Shown here: piece by piece, positions 29,320 through 42,699 of the stretch
How positions within the stretch are numbered: position 1 is the stretch's first letter
Layout: each line of letters begins with the position of its first letter
Source: Antitrichia curtipendula
Lineage: Eukaryota; Streptophyta; Bryopsida; Hypnales; Leucodontaceae
Direction of reading: 5' to 3'
Assembly (NCBI GenBank): GCA_951230915.1
Contig: OX579636.1
Coordinates: 34,593,567-34,657,566, forward strand
Length of the DNA: 64,000 nucleotides
Position numbers and translations under genes: made by a program
Notes under the pieces: model-generated
What the model saw: only the letters and a program-made list of their open reading frames with translations
What the model was told of the DNA's origin: nothing
The model's database searches: none

Positions 29320-31164
29320 TCACTCCTCGCTGATGCGACGCTTCCGAGTTCGAGTACCAACTCCTTGTTCTTCGTATTGAGTTGGCTCCGGCTTCTCATA
29401 TAGACCTTGCTCTTTCAGCCTCTCGATCTTCTCCTTCTACACCATAATTGACTCTTAACGTCAAAAATCGAATATGCACAGAATCTTGCATAACTCTCAA
29501 AGAGCTGAGAAGCACGATTACCACACCACGAATGAAACTGATATCGCAAACGCAGACTGTTCTTCTATTGTACCGTGTGCAAAATGTGAAGGAATTATCT
29601 TATTAAAAAGCGTAGCTCACGATTCTGACATTAATTTTGACATATGCGTGTTTCAAGCATGTCCATGTCGCATCAAATTCAACAGCATCCAACAAGATCT
29701 TTTCCAGTTTGCTCACCTCATCGCGTTGTTCGTTGTCCACACCAATTGAAAGCAAGTATCCGCCGAGTGCAGCGAAAGCGGCCAGCGCTACTACCAGCGC
29801 CAGTGCACTAGAAGCCGTGATCCACATGGTATCCTCCCCCATGGCTCTGATAGGGCCAGCAAGTTTCCTGCTCCGAGGGCTTCCTATTCTACCTCTCCAT
29901 ACGTCTGCGAAAGAGCCTTGCCTTGTGATACAGGGCCCCATTCCCACTGCACATCAATCAGGACCTGCAAGAGGTTTGAGTCACCTAGGAGTAGATTGGT
30001 TGCCTATGAACAAATAACAACCTTAACAGACGAAATATCAACCTAATTCACTGGTTGGCTATGGTCAAGTAGGTAATGTAACACCAAAAGTATGGTGGTC
30101 AGAATAAAGTTTGTGAATATAAGGTGATTCTTTCAAATTTTGTATACGGTACAATCTATATTCGCAGCATCAGTTTCATTTGCGGTATCAGTTTCATTTG
30201 TGGTAGGCGTAACCGCGCTTATGAATTCCCTGATCCTAATGCAAAATTCGGACGTTCGAAACTATTCGATTACATTAAGCTTCATGTCCATTTCCTAATT
30301 CCTCGCAGATGAATCCTAGTTCATGATGGCCACAACACAAACAGAAAAAATTGCATAGTCTAGTAAGCTGCTTCAGCAATCCAGGACATCTCACCATGTA
30401 CATAATTATAACCCGCTAAAATTTATACACTGAGATCCAATTATTAAAAGAAATGTGCACAAATAGTCATCACATACACCTGATTCAGAAACCACAAATC
30501 CGTATACCCTCTCGGACAGCGATTACAAAGACCATGTGTACGATTACAAAGATCCCATGAGGTCAGAATAAAGCCATCCATCAGTAATCAGACGAATTTG
30601 AATCGACCCTAAACCCTAAACCCCACAAAAACCGGTGCACATACAGTCTAGTTCGAATACAAACTGGCCACAACCTGCCATTAAAAACAGAAAAATTGCA
30701 CAGAACACCAATCTAGTGAGCGGCTTCAGCAATCAATTACATCTCACCACGTACACCATTATCAGCCCCTCAAATTTCTACACCAAATTCCAATTCCATA
30801 TAAGCCATGTTCACAAACAGTCACCGCATACACCTGCATCAGAACCGCAAATCCATATACCCTCGACAACGATTAAGGTGTTAGACGATATATACGCCCA
30901 AGAAGTTACATTGAGGTTAGGATTAAGCCATCACTGAGAACTGAGATGTATGAACTGAACCTAAACCCCAAACCCCGCTCAGCAGAGAAAACCCTAAATT
31001 GTGAAAGAGCCCATACCCGCCACTGAATTGGACTCCCATTGCGACTCCACACGAGCAGCAGCAGCAGCAGCAGGCCCTCGCAGCTGCGTAATGGTCACGC
31101 CCGGGCGACCGCGCACATCCCCAAAGCTCGTGAATGCACGCATTGGCAAAGCACACTGCGCCAT
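29320..31164 (-). CDS. small single-pass membrane protein, possibly organelle-targeted, unknown function
   Basis: Minus-strand exons: 31164-31017, 29946-29621, 29436-29320; 591 nt, 196 aa. The N-terminal 90 residues are rich in Arg, Ala, Ser and Gly with an Ala run (GCT repeat), like a plastid or mitochondrial transit peptide. One long hydrophobic helix follows (about 91-117: MWITASSALALVVALAAFAA), then an acidic coiled-coil-like segment with EVSKLEK and KEKIERLKEQ, and a basic tail ending RKRRISEE. I do not recognise the family. Weak points: the exon 2 acceptor (an acceptor 18 nt upstream gives an early stop) and the exon 2 donor (GTGAGC chosen; GTCAGA is possible). Translation could instead begin within exon 2 at ATGGGGGAG, giving only the membrane and coiled-coil part. 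A gene here is likely, because the pieces splice in frame. Confidence 0.62.
30328..30980. repeat. local duplication of about 310 bp inside intron 1 of the membrane-protein gene
   Basis: The units 30328-30630 and 30666-30980 share GGCCACAAC, CTTCAGCAATC, CATCTCACCA, CATACACCTG, ATACCCTC and end in telomere-like CCTAAACCC variants. The copies are moderately diverged. Confidence 0.75.
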
Positions 31165-31317
31165 GGCGCTCGAAGAAACAAGCGGGAGCAGAATTTGGAA
31201 GCAAGAGTGCGCAATTGGAGGCAGAACAAGGCGGGGTAAGGCGATGTTGAGGCAACGGGGAAAGGATGACGGTGACGGAGAATGATCTGGAAGCAAATGG
31301 AGGTGGGACGGTACAGG

Positions 31318-31538
31318 AAGGTGAAAACACCCAAAACCTTCAGAATAAGCAATTCACCAGAGTTGGTGGTACCTTTTTCTTGAAAAAAAACATTTTTGTA
31401 GTATTAGCTAATGAAAATCATGGATTTTTTTTTTCAAATTAATTTATTTTGGATAAGACATCTAACTATTATGAATTCTCAAAGTGGAAATCCCTACGCC
31501 ACTGAGATTGTCAGTGAGTGGGGGGTAGGCAGTGATTG
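31318..31538. repeat. dispersed repeat, copy 1
   Basis: About 180 bp here match 60645-60835 in order, including ACCTTTTTCTTG, TTTTTGTAGTATTAG, GAAAATCATG and GGATAAG. Sequence beyond it at 32085-32240 also resembles 60880-60990, so a longer element was probably split by the ATAC-rich element. Confidence 0.65.
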
Positions 31539-32052
31539 CCTCTTTTGGGTGCATTGTGCATTGTAACAAAAGTGTCACAATGCACCCAAAATCCATTTTT
31601 AAAAATTAATTCTCTTGTACTCCCCAGGATTTTTTGAAATTAATTTTGAAATTTTCAAAATTTCAAACCCTCCCCAGTCCCCTTGCCTTCTTGTAATTTT
31701 CAGAAAGGAATGCAATTGACAAACAATATGGGATAAACAACATCCCATATCTTGCACCCGTACTCGTACTCATATTCATATTCATATCCAATACTATATT
31801 GTATCTATATCCGTATTCACATTCAGCATTTATTATGTATTTGTATACAATATTGTATCTGTATCCAGTATTCATTTTAGTATCCATATCCATATTGATA
31901 TTTGGACGGCTCAAGTTAAATCTCACAAAAGCAGCGGATTGTGATTTTCTGAGAAATCAACAGCAATTTCGAAGATAAACATTTTTAAAAAACAAACAAT
32001 CAACAACCTTTAAATTTTTTCAAGAAGGGGGGGAGCAACTAATACAAACCAG
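31539..32052. mobile_element. ATAC-rich non-autonomous element, inverted copy
   Basis: The centre (31750-31905) is a degenerate run of ATATCC/ATATTC-like hexamers. Flanking blocks (GGACGGCTCAAGTTAAATCTC, cut here for length; TATGGGATA) are the inverse of blocks at 46450-46620. The ends resemble CCTCTTTTCAGTGCATT. Confidence 0.6.
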
Positions 32053-32084
32053 GGGTGACAGCCTCTTTTCACTGGATTGTGTCA

Positions 32085-33054
32085 CATAATTTGGTTATAA
32101 CATCAAAATATAGAGAATCGATAGTCAACCAATTGTAGCAAAGTATGGGAACGGTTTAATTGCACTTTTGGAGACACTTTTAGTAGAAGTTTACTTGTCA
32201 AGAATGGGTTCAAAGACAATTACAGGTGTTTTCACCTTAGTTAGTTTAACTTAGGTGAAACAAACTAACAACTACTTAAAATTGAAAAAGACTCAATCTC
32301 AATGCAAACGAAAAAAATCCAAGTAATCACTCTGTCAATAGGTAGTATAGAATCTCCTTGTAAACATAGGTATGTAGTCTTGGGGTCACTCATGCTAGTT
32401 CTATTGGTTTGCACATGGGACCTAAGATGAATAGACTCTCAATTCATGCCAATCCAAATAGCATTGGAATTAGTTTGCTTTGAATAACTCCTACTTTACA
32501 AATAGCGCTTTATGGTTGTAAAACTAATAACAAGATTTTAGTGATTAGAATGGTTTTGGGTTGTTCTCAAGGCATTTAAAACACGACATGTTGTGGTAGT
32601 GATTGCACCAATTTTTTTCCTCATTCATTTAGATTTGGTGGTTATTCATAGTCACCCAAAATTCTGAGAGGTTTTAAAATGTAACCAATTGGAGTTGAAG
32701 AGCTCTTTGAAGCAGTCAATGGAAATTCTGAAGGCAAAAGGAAGAAAATTCATATCAAATATAATGTAAATTTTAAAATTTTAGATATTTTACTATATGT
32801 GTATTTTATGTTGTAGAAAACTATATTGAAATATAAAATTTCTTATCATTCTATATTTTGAAAATGATGAATAGTCCATGAGTAAAGACCAAAATTTCAA
32901 ACTCCAAAAAAATGTTAAAGTTGAGTTTATTTTTAATATTGAGAAAAAAATAGAAATTAGACTTAATAAGTTTCACATCACTAGTTAAAGTCCGTTCAAA
33001 ACAATGCTATTTGATTGTCATAATTGAAATAAGCAACAAGAATCTAGAAGCTAT

Positions 33055-33101
<47 letters not shown>

Positions 33102-36100
33102 AACCATCGTTTTGAAGTTAGAACCTCATGTAAAATTTATTCAAAAAACAATCTAATTTTCTTAAATGGCATAGTATATTAGTATCATTACTACAAAGCT
33201 TCATAAAAAAGAATAGAAGAAAATAATATAATTTGCATTGTGAAACTAAATTTTTTTTGTCATGTATAGCTTTTAAATTATTATAGCTTTGTTATTTTAT
33301 AGTTTTTAAGACATAAAGGTAGTGCAACAATGATTCAATTTGAGTGTGTCACATGTCAGTGAATCCATACCATTATGGATTTATAAAAACTTTTGTGCCT
33401 ATTGTATACCTCAATTTATGCATCTTGTATTTCAAATAAACAATAAATATCATGTTGCATTCAAAATTGAATTTCTAAGACTTTTAAGGATTAGACCCTT
33501 CAAGCCTCCAATTGTGACACCAAAGTGACCTCTTCTAGGACTTGGAGGCTTGTCAACTTACCTAGCCATTAAAACCTAACAACTTCCATTTTCATTTTTT
33601 ATTAAATTTTTAGGATTTTAATTATGGCAATTTTTTGCTAAAGTTTAATTAATTTTTGTTGTTGGTATAGGATTTAGAGTATAGAATTTAGGTCTCATAT
33701 CACTCAAAATCAAGAAAAAATTTCTCATATTATTGATTGTGGATCAATGAAGTCTAATTTTATTGTCATGAAACAAATTAATGCTAAATTTAAGTGAAGT
33801 TCAAGAACGAAATTGAATGTTGAATGCAAAAATTATAAGTGGTGAAATTTTAATTGGTAGATTTCCTAAATTCTTTGTTATGGTGTTGACTACTAGCGAA
33901 TGAGCATCTACATATAATCTAGTATTCTTGCCTTATGTTTTGAGATTTAAGTGATCCTGCCAAAATTATTCATGTGCAATTTTACTATTACTTATTCCAA
34001 ATTGATGAATATGCCACCTCTATTTGTTTCACTTGTAGCATCCATTTTCAATTCCAATCTATTTTGGCTATACTCTAGCTATAGATGCAATTGAACTATG
34101 GCAAACTAAAATTATACATTCATGGGCCTAAAGTGCCACTATCACACACATGCCAATGACAAGTCACATATGACTTAGCATTAGTTTCTTAGTTTGTGGG
34201 TACTAGTAAAATCTTACTATTTAAAAAATGCTAAATACTAATGGAGTTGGCTCCCATATACAACAAGAATATTAAGATTTTGTAGGAAAAATTGTGACCT
34301 TTCTCAATTTAAGTTCACATAAGTTTGTAGCTATTTTAAGTAACCACCATTGTCCTCCGCACTGGATTGCCTCTTAATTCTAAATGTCCGGTGAATCCAG
34401 TGGAAGCCAACGGTGTTACGAATGAGTAACAAGACATTCTAGAGTGCGGCTGCCGTGTGGCAGCACATGTGAGTTGCGAGTTTCCAGTCCATTCGTAAGG
34501 TGAATTGCACAACCGTTGAATTGAACACAAGACTTAATTGCACTCCCCTGCTCGAAGACGCATACGTGTTTTTGCCACTGCAAATTGGTCTTACCCTATT
34601 CATTGTGTTAGCTGATTCGAAACAAACCTGGTCTTACGTGCCTGTCGGGTTCCGTAGTGATCGTTGTTTATTTAACGGCATCTAGCTTGGATATGGTACT
34701 GCTACAGAGGTCTGCTGCTGCAAATTACATGAATTGGAGTAATCAGGGATACAGCAACAGGAGAATGCCAGAGCTGGGATTGCCGCACATAATTATTAAA
34801 CGCAAGTACGTGCTAAGATGGTAGATCCTCCATTCTGTACTTCGAATCATTGTCTTGTTTTAAAAGGATTCGCACAGCCATGGTAGAAAAGCTCGAATTC
34901 TCGCTGGGCAAGTGCACTCGCATGTCTTGCACAGGACGATGGATGTGTTGCTCGTAAACATAGAGTATAATTTCTGCTCCATATCCAGCTATTGATCGAG
35001 TACTCTCTTCAATTCGAGCAAGTTCTAGCTCTTGGAACAACACTATTCTACACATTCAATCACAGACTAGTATATATATCTGATTGACAAGGACTCCGAT
35101 CGATCCCCCTTCTGAACGACGTGTAAGAAGAGACGCTTGCTAGTTACAGCAATAAAATTTCACGCACTGGGAATTGAAGTGGCTGTCATAAACCAGATTC
35201 AATTCAGAAATTAATAACCTGGTTAGACTCGAGATCGCTCCTCCGGCACAACTAGTACGTCCGAATCATCAATGAGCTAGCCATTGAAGTTCAGAACCTC
35301 CTTAGGGAGCTGCTGCCGCCATGCGCAGCTCATAGATCACCTGGTCATGACAGTATTCCCTGGTGAAATTAACAAGCTCTTGAATTGTGGTTCATAAGAC
35401 ACTCAATCTGCGCATAGATCAAAACCATGTCGATCCTGGGAATTAATATATCAGCAGCACAACAAGCTAAGCAATGATATCTTAAGTTAATTGACTCTAC
35501 ATTGTGATTGATATACTCAACACGATCAAGACTTGGAACAGATGGTAGCCATTAGCTGCTCGTCCGTGAAGTCGATTGGTTGTTAGACAGTCTTGCTATG
35601 TTGTAGTTATGCTGTTGCTAGTCTCTTGATCGATGTTTGCATCCTTCGATCACAGACTTGACTTACAAAACGTCATGAACTTAACTATCACAGATTGAGG
35701 ATCAGCTGGAGGTTCATGAGTCCTTATAAGCTTATGTAGTCTTCTTCTGCGGCAAGCTTGCTAAGGCAGGGCGTCCTAATCGCGCACCTGCAACATCGAG
35801 CTAGCACCACAGTTCGAATTTAAAAAATTATTTTTCTTCCATTGATCTATGCAGTTCCAAAGCCACTTCAATGGATGATTTTAGTGGATGTTATGAGCAA
35901 TTGATGGATGAAAGGTGAAATTTTCTTTGGAGTTTTGAAGGTGTCCTAATATTGAGCATTTCATTTAAATAAGTGCAATCAAGAAAGAAATCAATTCATA
36001 AGCTTCATAATAACTAGTCTTTGAATTTTTGAAGGTATCCTAATATTGCACACTTCTTTCTATGCAAATCAATTGAGCAAATTTGGAAGACACACAATAT

Positions 36101-36200
36101 TAGGACGCCCTACCATAGATTCCTTGATTGCGTTCAAAACATGATTGAATTACTCGGTTGCTGAATACAATGACGATGAAGTTCTTCATTTCTTGAGGAA
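32085..36200. other. AT-rich intergenic DNA
   Basis: No gene is supported. It holds a palindrome (TTTCACCTTAGTT / AACTTAGGTGAAA, 32230-32260), a dispersed repeat motif near 32406-32440, a (TA)n run at 33059-33099 and coding-like scraps near 33680-34120 and 35280-35450 too broken to name. Confidence 0.35.
33059..33099. repeat. (TA)n microsatellite, about 20 units
   Basis: Uninterrupted TA dinucleotides over 41 bp. Confidence 0.95.
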
Positions 36201-36569
36201 ACATGCATTGGAATCAATGTATGTACATTGCTAGATACTTATGGTGTGCTTACCTTAGATCTAAAGGCAAGAGCCAAAAAATAGAGAAACACAAATCAAA
36301 TTTTCAATTGAGAGAAATTATATGTTTTTTTCTCCTTTCTATTCTTTCTTCGACAAGGTTCAAGAAGAGAAATGTTATTTCATTACTCAAAGTTAAAGAA
36401 CATGTCGAGCAGAAAACTGCTGAACCTGTGCAACAAATCCTTCAGCTAATCCTCACTTACATTGTTCACTTCACTTCACATTTCAACAACCAATTTTTTC
36501 ACTGCCGATGCATCCCTTTCACCAATACTCAAGTCCATCGTGGATCCCGTGCGTCAAACAACTCCAGTG

Positions 36570-37155
36570 CCAGTCACGTGATTTATCAGACATATCAACA
36601 ATGCTGTCTTCAATTCTTTTTCGCAGATTTTTCTAGCTAGCTGTGTTCACAAATGCTTCCGCAACGTTCTGAAAACATTTTGCAGATGTCTCCACAAACA
36701 TTTGAAAACCATTTTCTTTGGCAAACTGTTCCACTCATCTTCGGTACTTACAACTCTTTCACAAGAAAGGTCCATTTTGTTGCCCATTATTATGGTAGTT
36801 GGCATGACTTTGTCCGTCTTGTCCGACTAAATAAGCTACGTGTTCAAAACTCTCTCCTCCGGTAAATAAATGTCATAGCGCCTGCTGCTCCATTGAAGTA
36901 CAAACTTGTGATTGAGAGGGCTTCAAGCTTCCATTCCAGATGCATCATCACAAATTTGAAAGCTTACAGTAACTGACTTCTTCTCATCAATGTTGAAAAT
37001 CTGAGATCCAAACTCGGCACCAATACGTTATTTAAATCGTGTACAATTGGAACTATTTTGTCAGTAAACTGCAACTGAAGACATGCCATTTTCCAACAGC
37101 TGAGTCTCCAACAATAATGTAAGTTACTTGAACGTATAACTTATGCATAGGCCAT
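36570..37155 (-). pseudogene. processed pseudogene of a Rab2/RABB1-type small GTPase
   Basis: Reading the minus strand from 37155 and allowing frameshifts, successive pieces follow a Rab2-type GTPase in order: MAYA, IIVGDSAVGK (P-loop region, final Ser lost), LQFTDK, EFGS..FNIDEKK, GAAGA, ESFEHVA, IIMGNKMDL (the NKxD base-binding motif), ERVVSTEDE, EQFAKENG, VETSAKCFQNVAEAF (ETSAK motif) and IEDSIVDMSDKS. The pieces are spread over three frames with several stops, so no working protein is possible. All lie within about 590 bp with no room for introns, while plant Rab genes normally have several, which points to a retrotransposed mRNA. The hypervariable prenylated tail is unrecognisable. No poly-A tract or target duplication was found. 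Confidence 0.8.
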
Positions 37156-37414
37156 CACTTCAGCACTTGCTATAGAAGTCATGCCTGTGAGGCTATAATT
37201 CTGAAAAAGAACTCCAAATAAATGCAACCACCAATTTTAACATATATCAAAAGCTGCTGAATAACATTATTCAGTACTAGCTTGACCTGTGCAGGTCACT
37301 GGCCTGGATTGGTCGCAAGTCCATAGGACATAAAAGAGTTTATATTCCAATGAAAGTAAGGTACAAAAATAGAACCCAATTATAGTCAAGGGAGGAATCT
37401 TTTTTATCATATAG

Positions 37415-38620
37415 CCCCTCATGGTTTTTTAGTATGTTTTTACCAAAACCCTCCAAAACTGCAATTTTTAGTACAAGTACCAAATTTTAGAAAAGACAAA
37501 CATTTTTGCACACATGTAACTGTAGGCTCTTGTAGTAAGTTGGTTTGAAAAGATGTGGAAAAAAATTCAAAAAATTCACCATATAGACTACAAGGTATTA
37601 GTGTTTGAAGTATCAAAAATATTTTTTGGGGTCATGCGAAAAACTAGCAACTGCAATACACAAGGTCTCATTTGTATGAAAAAATGTCCAAAATGGTGGT
37701 ACTTATGTTTGATTTTTTGAAACATATGATTTTCAAGGGCCAGAGTTGGATTGACACGACACAACATCCAAAGCAACCCGGCAAGTACTGGAAATTACAC
37801 GCCTTAGGTATCCCTATCAAGAACAAGTGGAGAAACTAACTCCCTCCCATGCAAACAAAGGTACCATGGGGAGCCCCATGCGAGCAATGTCAGCATGGAG
37901 AGTGGAACCGGGAACCTCATGGATTCCATCAAAAGTTCCTACCACTTGACCATCACCCGCGGTAGTTTAAGGTCATTTCAGACCAATGGTGGTGCTTTTG
38001 GGGATTTATTCTTCCAGGCAAGTTGGCTACATGCTTAGAAATTTTGAGATCATTTGGAATCGTACAACATATAGGAAAAATATAGTAAGTAGAAAGAAGT
38101 AGAGAATGATTCAAAATACAAAAATTTAAGAATTTAGTATGGAATTGAAAAATGTCAGTTTGAATGGTTGTAATGTACATCCTATAAGTTTGTTTGTTTT
38201 CAAAAAAATTGAAAAATTGAGTTAAATAAAGGACTTCAAAATTAGAGTAGAAAATCCACAATTGCCCACAAACTAAAAAATTTCATAATATTTATCTTAT
38301 TGATCAAAATGGAATGATCTAAAGCTTTCTACGCATATATAAATCTAATAATTCAATTTCAATTTTTTTTTTTTTTTTAAAGTGATTTTTAAAGAATTTT
38401 TATGAGTTGCCCTAGTTGTGTGTCAAATGCTAAAAATTACATATCACATAATAAAATTTTAACCATGTAGTCAAAAGTTATGAAAATTGTTAGACCTTAA
38501 AACTACTCTTTAGGCACATATTGTATGAAAATTTGAAAGAAAAAAGTAAAAACTCCATTTGTAGTGAGCTAGTCAAAATCACTATGTTGCCCCAAAAAAT
38601 GCAGTTTGGTCCTTTAGGGG
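37415..38620. mobile_element. TTAA element copy B, about 1.2 kb, with an internal insertion
   Basis: The right end is GGTCCTTTAGGGG with TTAA at 38621-38624. The left end (CCCCTCATGG, 37415) is eroded. The body matches copies C (48277-49224) and D (60998-61876, inverted). A segment of higher GC at about 37730-37970, absent from C and D, is an insertion of unknown nature. Confidence 0.7.
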
Positions 38621-38624
38621 TTAA

Positions 38625-39821
38625 AAATAAAAAAATAATTATGATTTTGTAAATAAAAAATCAATAAAAATATAAATTTATAAATCCTAAACTCTCTCAA
38701 AGTCAAACAAGCAAACATTCAAGATCAAAAATATAGCCCGCCACTAGTATATGATGGATTTTTGCATATATTTGATACAAATAATATATTAAGAAAGTTT
38801 AATACAATTTTATTTTTTATAAATTATGTACTTTGAAGAATTAATGAGAAAATCCAAAGCAAAATTTGAAGTTGAAAACAAATACAAAATTTCTAGATTG
38901 ACCAGCTTTACGTTATATAATGTATCAACATGGGAGTACTTCAATGCGTGTCTTGCATATGCATATTAGATCATATATGAAAATGATTATTAGAAGAGAA
39001 ATAAAACAAAATATATATTTCTAAATTTATGGTCGTTTTATTTTCAATACTAATGTCAACATTGAATTTTGACTTTTTATTAGTACATGATAAGATTAGG
39101 ATAATGGGTATAGAGGAATCAACATTTGTAGATAGATACAATGTGTCTTAAAAATAGATTTGATCCATCACATGAGATTTAGAAGATTGTATTAGGTCCA
39201 AAATAGAAGTGATTTTTTTTAATATTAATAAATTTGAATTTTCAATTTGAATTATTAATAGCTTTTAAACCAATTGAAAGATGAACAAAATGTTTGAAGG
39301 AAGAAGTAAAGAGCATCCACTTCAAAGACACGCATTTAAAAAAGAACAATGTCCAATGGAAAATAAAGAGTAGATAGTTGCCTTTATTATTTTTGAGAAA
39401 TCTACAATACATGAGAAAGGTGATTACTTAGAATCATGACATGTAATTATATAGACTTATAAATCATTTATGTGGTTTCCAAAAACTCATGGAAGAAATT
39501 ATAATCTTTTTTCTAATTACCAACAATATTCAATCCCATATTTGATTTAAAAAATCATGGAATTTTTAAAATATTAATCATTATTAAATTTTAATTTAGA
39601 TAATATTAAAAATATAATTATTTCACATACAATGTGAGTTATGGTAAAAAATTAAAAATTAAAATTAAAACAATATAAATTTTAAAATTTTAAAAACTAA
39701 ACTCAATTGCTTAAATGATATAAAAGATACTTGGGAATATTGCAAAAATCTAACTTAGTAATTATAAATAAAAAAATAAACAAACTAATACCCCCAAAAC
39801 ACACAATCTTAGTGCATAATA
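38625..39821. other. very AT-rich intergenic DNA
   Basis: No gene, RNA or clear element seen. Confidence 0.4.
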
Positions 39822-40043
39822 CTCCCTCCATCCCATTGAAAGCCTTCAAGTGAGACATAGTGCATTTACCACTAAAACACTCGGACATTTATTGATTTTG
39901 AGTGTTAAGCAAGCGATGCGGAATTCAAATCAATTTGCATTCAATAATTCCAAAATTCCTTGCTCAACAATTCAATAACTAGAACAATTTTAGTGGTACA
40001 TGCACTATTTCCAATTTGGAGTTTTTTAGTGGGATGGAAGGAG
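39822..40043. mobile_element. Stowaway-type MITE (Tc1/mariner superfamily), 222 bp
   Basis: It is flanked by TA at 39820-39821 and 40044-40045. Ends are inverse: CTCCCTCCATCCCATTGAAA against the inverse of AGTGGGATGGAAGGAG. TA duplication and a CTCCCTCC start are the recognised hallmarks of plant Stowaway MITEs. No ORF. Confidence 0.88.
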
Positions 40044-41945
40044 TAGATTGATACTTATTAAATTTACCAACAATAAAAGAAAAAAGGAGTTTCTACATTC
40101 AAATGAAGCTTCTTCAATGAAAACTAAGATTGGGATTTCTATTTAGATATTTTGATTAGTACTAGCCTTTGAATTTGGGGTTGATTGCAAGAATTGATAA
40201 TATATTAAAGATCATGGCCAATCAATGTTTACGTTTAGAAACGTTTTATCCCAAGGAGATCAAGACTAGAATAATTTTTAAGTAGAAGAATCAAAAGATG
40301 TACAAAATCTCAAGAAAATGTATTAAGTTTACATTTACATTTTGTAAAGATTAGAAAAATAAGTTTAAAATTCAAATAAAAACTAGACATTTGTAACATT
40401 CAATGGAGATGGTTTATCACCTAAATAACTATTCAAATTAAAAAGTTTATGTTTCAAAATGCATACACAAAGTTTTTCACTTTGGGGACTTCTATACAAC
40501 CTAGAACTTAACTATCATTAAAATTTCCTATAAAACATAATTGCTAATGTTCAAGCATTTAATTATTTTAATTAAAAATAAATAAATATAAAAGTTTAAA
40601 AAGTTCAAATTTTCCGGCTTGTGATTTTTCTTAATTTTTTGGCTTTGAGCAAAGTTTAACAATTTCACTTGATTTGAGATCTAGGAAATTGTACTACCTA
40701 TTTGCTTTGAAAATGGTTCCAATGGAAAGAATAAAGTGTTTTTATGATTTGCACCATTAGACATGTAAGTGTTGATTTGGATTTTTTTGTGATTTTTTCT
40801 TATAAAAATATATATTTCAACAATTGCAAGGTGGATTGTGTAGGAGCTTGATAGCTTTTCATGAATTTCATTTTTTTGAAAGTGCATTTTAGTGTGCTAA
40901 CACTATGTCACCTTCAATTCTAAAAAACTTTTATATGAAAATTTCTAAAACATTGTGAGGAGGGGCAACATACTCAAAATAAAAAATGTACATTTTTCTT
41001 GTTATAATCTTACAACTCCTAAGCAATTTCACACTCAAAATTGGTATGCTTACTAATAAGCAAGTCCTTTAAACATATATATAGCTAGATTTTGAAAAAT
41101 AAAATAAAATTTGCTAATCCACGTTCTCATTTCATAGTCAAAACACACTTGGAAACGTTTAGGCATTTAGAGGCTAACACACTTCCCACACATTCAAAGT
41201 ATGGCATTATGAAACATTTGGGATCCAAGGTGGTCAATTGAAAGAGGTTTGATAGTACACTAATCTTCTTAGGGTTTGAGATGATTTAAGATTTGCAACT
41301 ACAACACATTCAATACCAATACAACAATTGTGCCTCATATAACATCTATTGTTCTTCATTATGCACACAACCCCTCATATTAAGCATGTGAACAATTTCT
41401 TTTTGTTAATCAAGGATTAGGTAATGTGAAAGTAGAATCTTGGTATGGAAAATAGCATATTGAATCACAAAAATGTGAAAGATGCTATTTTCATAACACA
41501 TTATCAAATACAACCTCAACAATTGAATCTTAGTCTTAGTCAATTATAGTTAAGTGGGTCTTAAAAGGGAAACACCACAAATCCTTAAAGAAATACACAA
41601 TTATAAGATACATACCATGCTCTCTATATTTTATGTTTGGTTAATATATTGACCTCGTAAGGATGCTAAAGTCGAAAAGTGGTCTATGGATGACTTTTTA
41701 GAACACCATAGAAATGAAGAATGCACCTAGTGGTTCAAAAATCAATTTTTTTGAGTGAATACCTTCATCATAGGCCATCGTCCTTCGAAGACTAATACTA
41801 CCTCTTACTATAGAAATAGGCTTGATTGAGGTTATGACCCCCTCACATGTCAACTTCAGTAAGACTACTTTGTACCTAAAAGCTAGGCCAATTCCATTTG
41901 AATTTGATTACAAAAAACTTAACCTCCTTTTAGGCTGAAGGCATT
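40044..41945. other. AT-rich intergenic DNA
   Basis: No gene, RNA or clear element seen. Confidence 0.4.
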
Positions 41946-42195
41946 CTTCAACTATTCATTAGAATAAGATTATAATGGGGACCAATTCTCCCATATGCAA
42001 AGGTCTTGAGGCCAAGAAGTTGGGTTAATTCAATAAAACCTATAAAATTTTAGCCCCTCTTTCTCTCTTTCTTCAACTATTCATTAGAATAAGATTACAA
42101 TGGGGGCCAATTCTCTCAAATGCAAAGGCCTTGAGGCCACAAAATTGGGTCAATTCAATAAAACCTATAAAATTTTAGCCCCTCTTTCTCTCTCT
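41946..42195. repeat. perfectly phased 125-bp tandem duplication
   Basis: Units 41946-42070 and 42071-42195 begin CTTCAACTATTCATTAGAAT and end in a CTCTTTCTCTCT tract. They differ at only a few positions, so this is the youngest local duplication in the window. Confidence 0.92.
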
Positions 42196-42699
42196 CTTTT
42201 CAAAGCTGCTTTACACCTTAGATAAAATAATCCATTGTTGTCAGAATTAGGAGTTTGCCCTTATGCCATTGCTAATTTTTTTTAATAAAAATGCACATAA
42301 AGACAGATGAGAAAAATAGCAAGAGCAATTGAAGTTATATCTTTTCAACAAAGTATGAATTTACTTTAAATATTTGAAGTTCTCAGTCTATCATGGCCAA
42401 AAAGAGTCTCTAGACTATCCCATAACCAACAAAGTTGTACCCAAAATGCTCATCTTGCACACCTAAAGCAATCACAATAATTTCTTACCAGGAAGGCCTT
42501 TAAAAAGTCACTTCCTACAATGAAATTACACTAGAAAGTTAGAAGTTCCTAATAGTAATCACTCCATAGTTGTCAAGTAAGATATTGAATGTGACTCAAA
42601 TCTCATTTATTGAACCCCCCTATGATGGGGTCATTTCCTAGGTGTTTACTATGGGGTCTTCTAACCACAATGGATTGTTCTACCTTAGTGGCCATGTCA

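Noticed and set aside
30608..30625. CCCTAAACCCTAAACCCC as an interstitial telomere
   Set aside because: Only about two and a half units, and similar telo-box-like motifs recur in the duplicated intron block; no array.
33680..34120. Retrotransposon protease or gag-pol remnant
   Set aside because: A few coding-like peptides (IDCGSM, GEILIGRFP) can be read between many stops, but no LTR, primer site or clear catalytic motif is seen.
35280..35450. Broken gene fragment on the minus strand
   Set aside because: A peptide ending ELRMAAAAP reads well in one frame, but it is short, no family was recognised, and upstream parts need a frame change.
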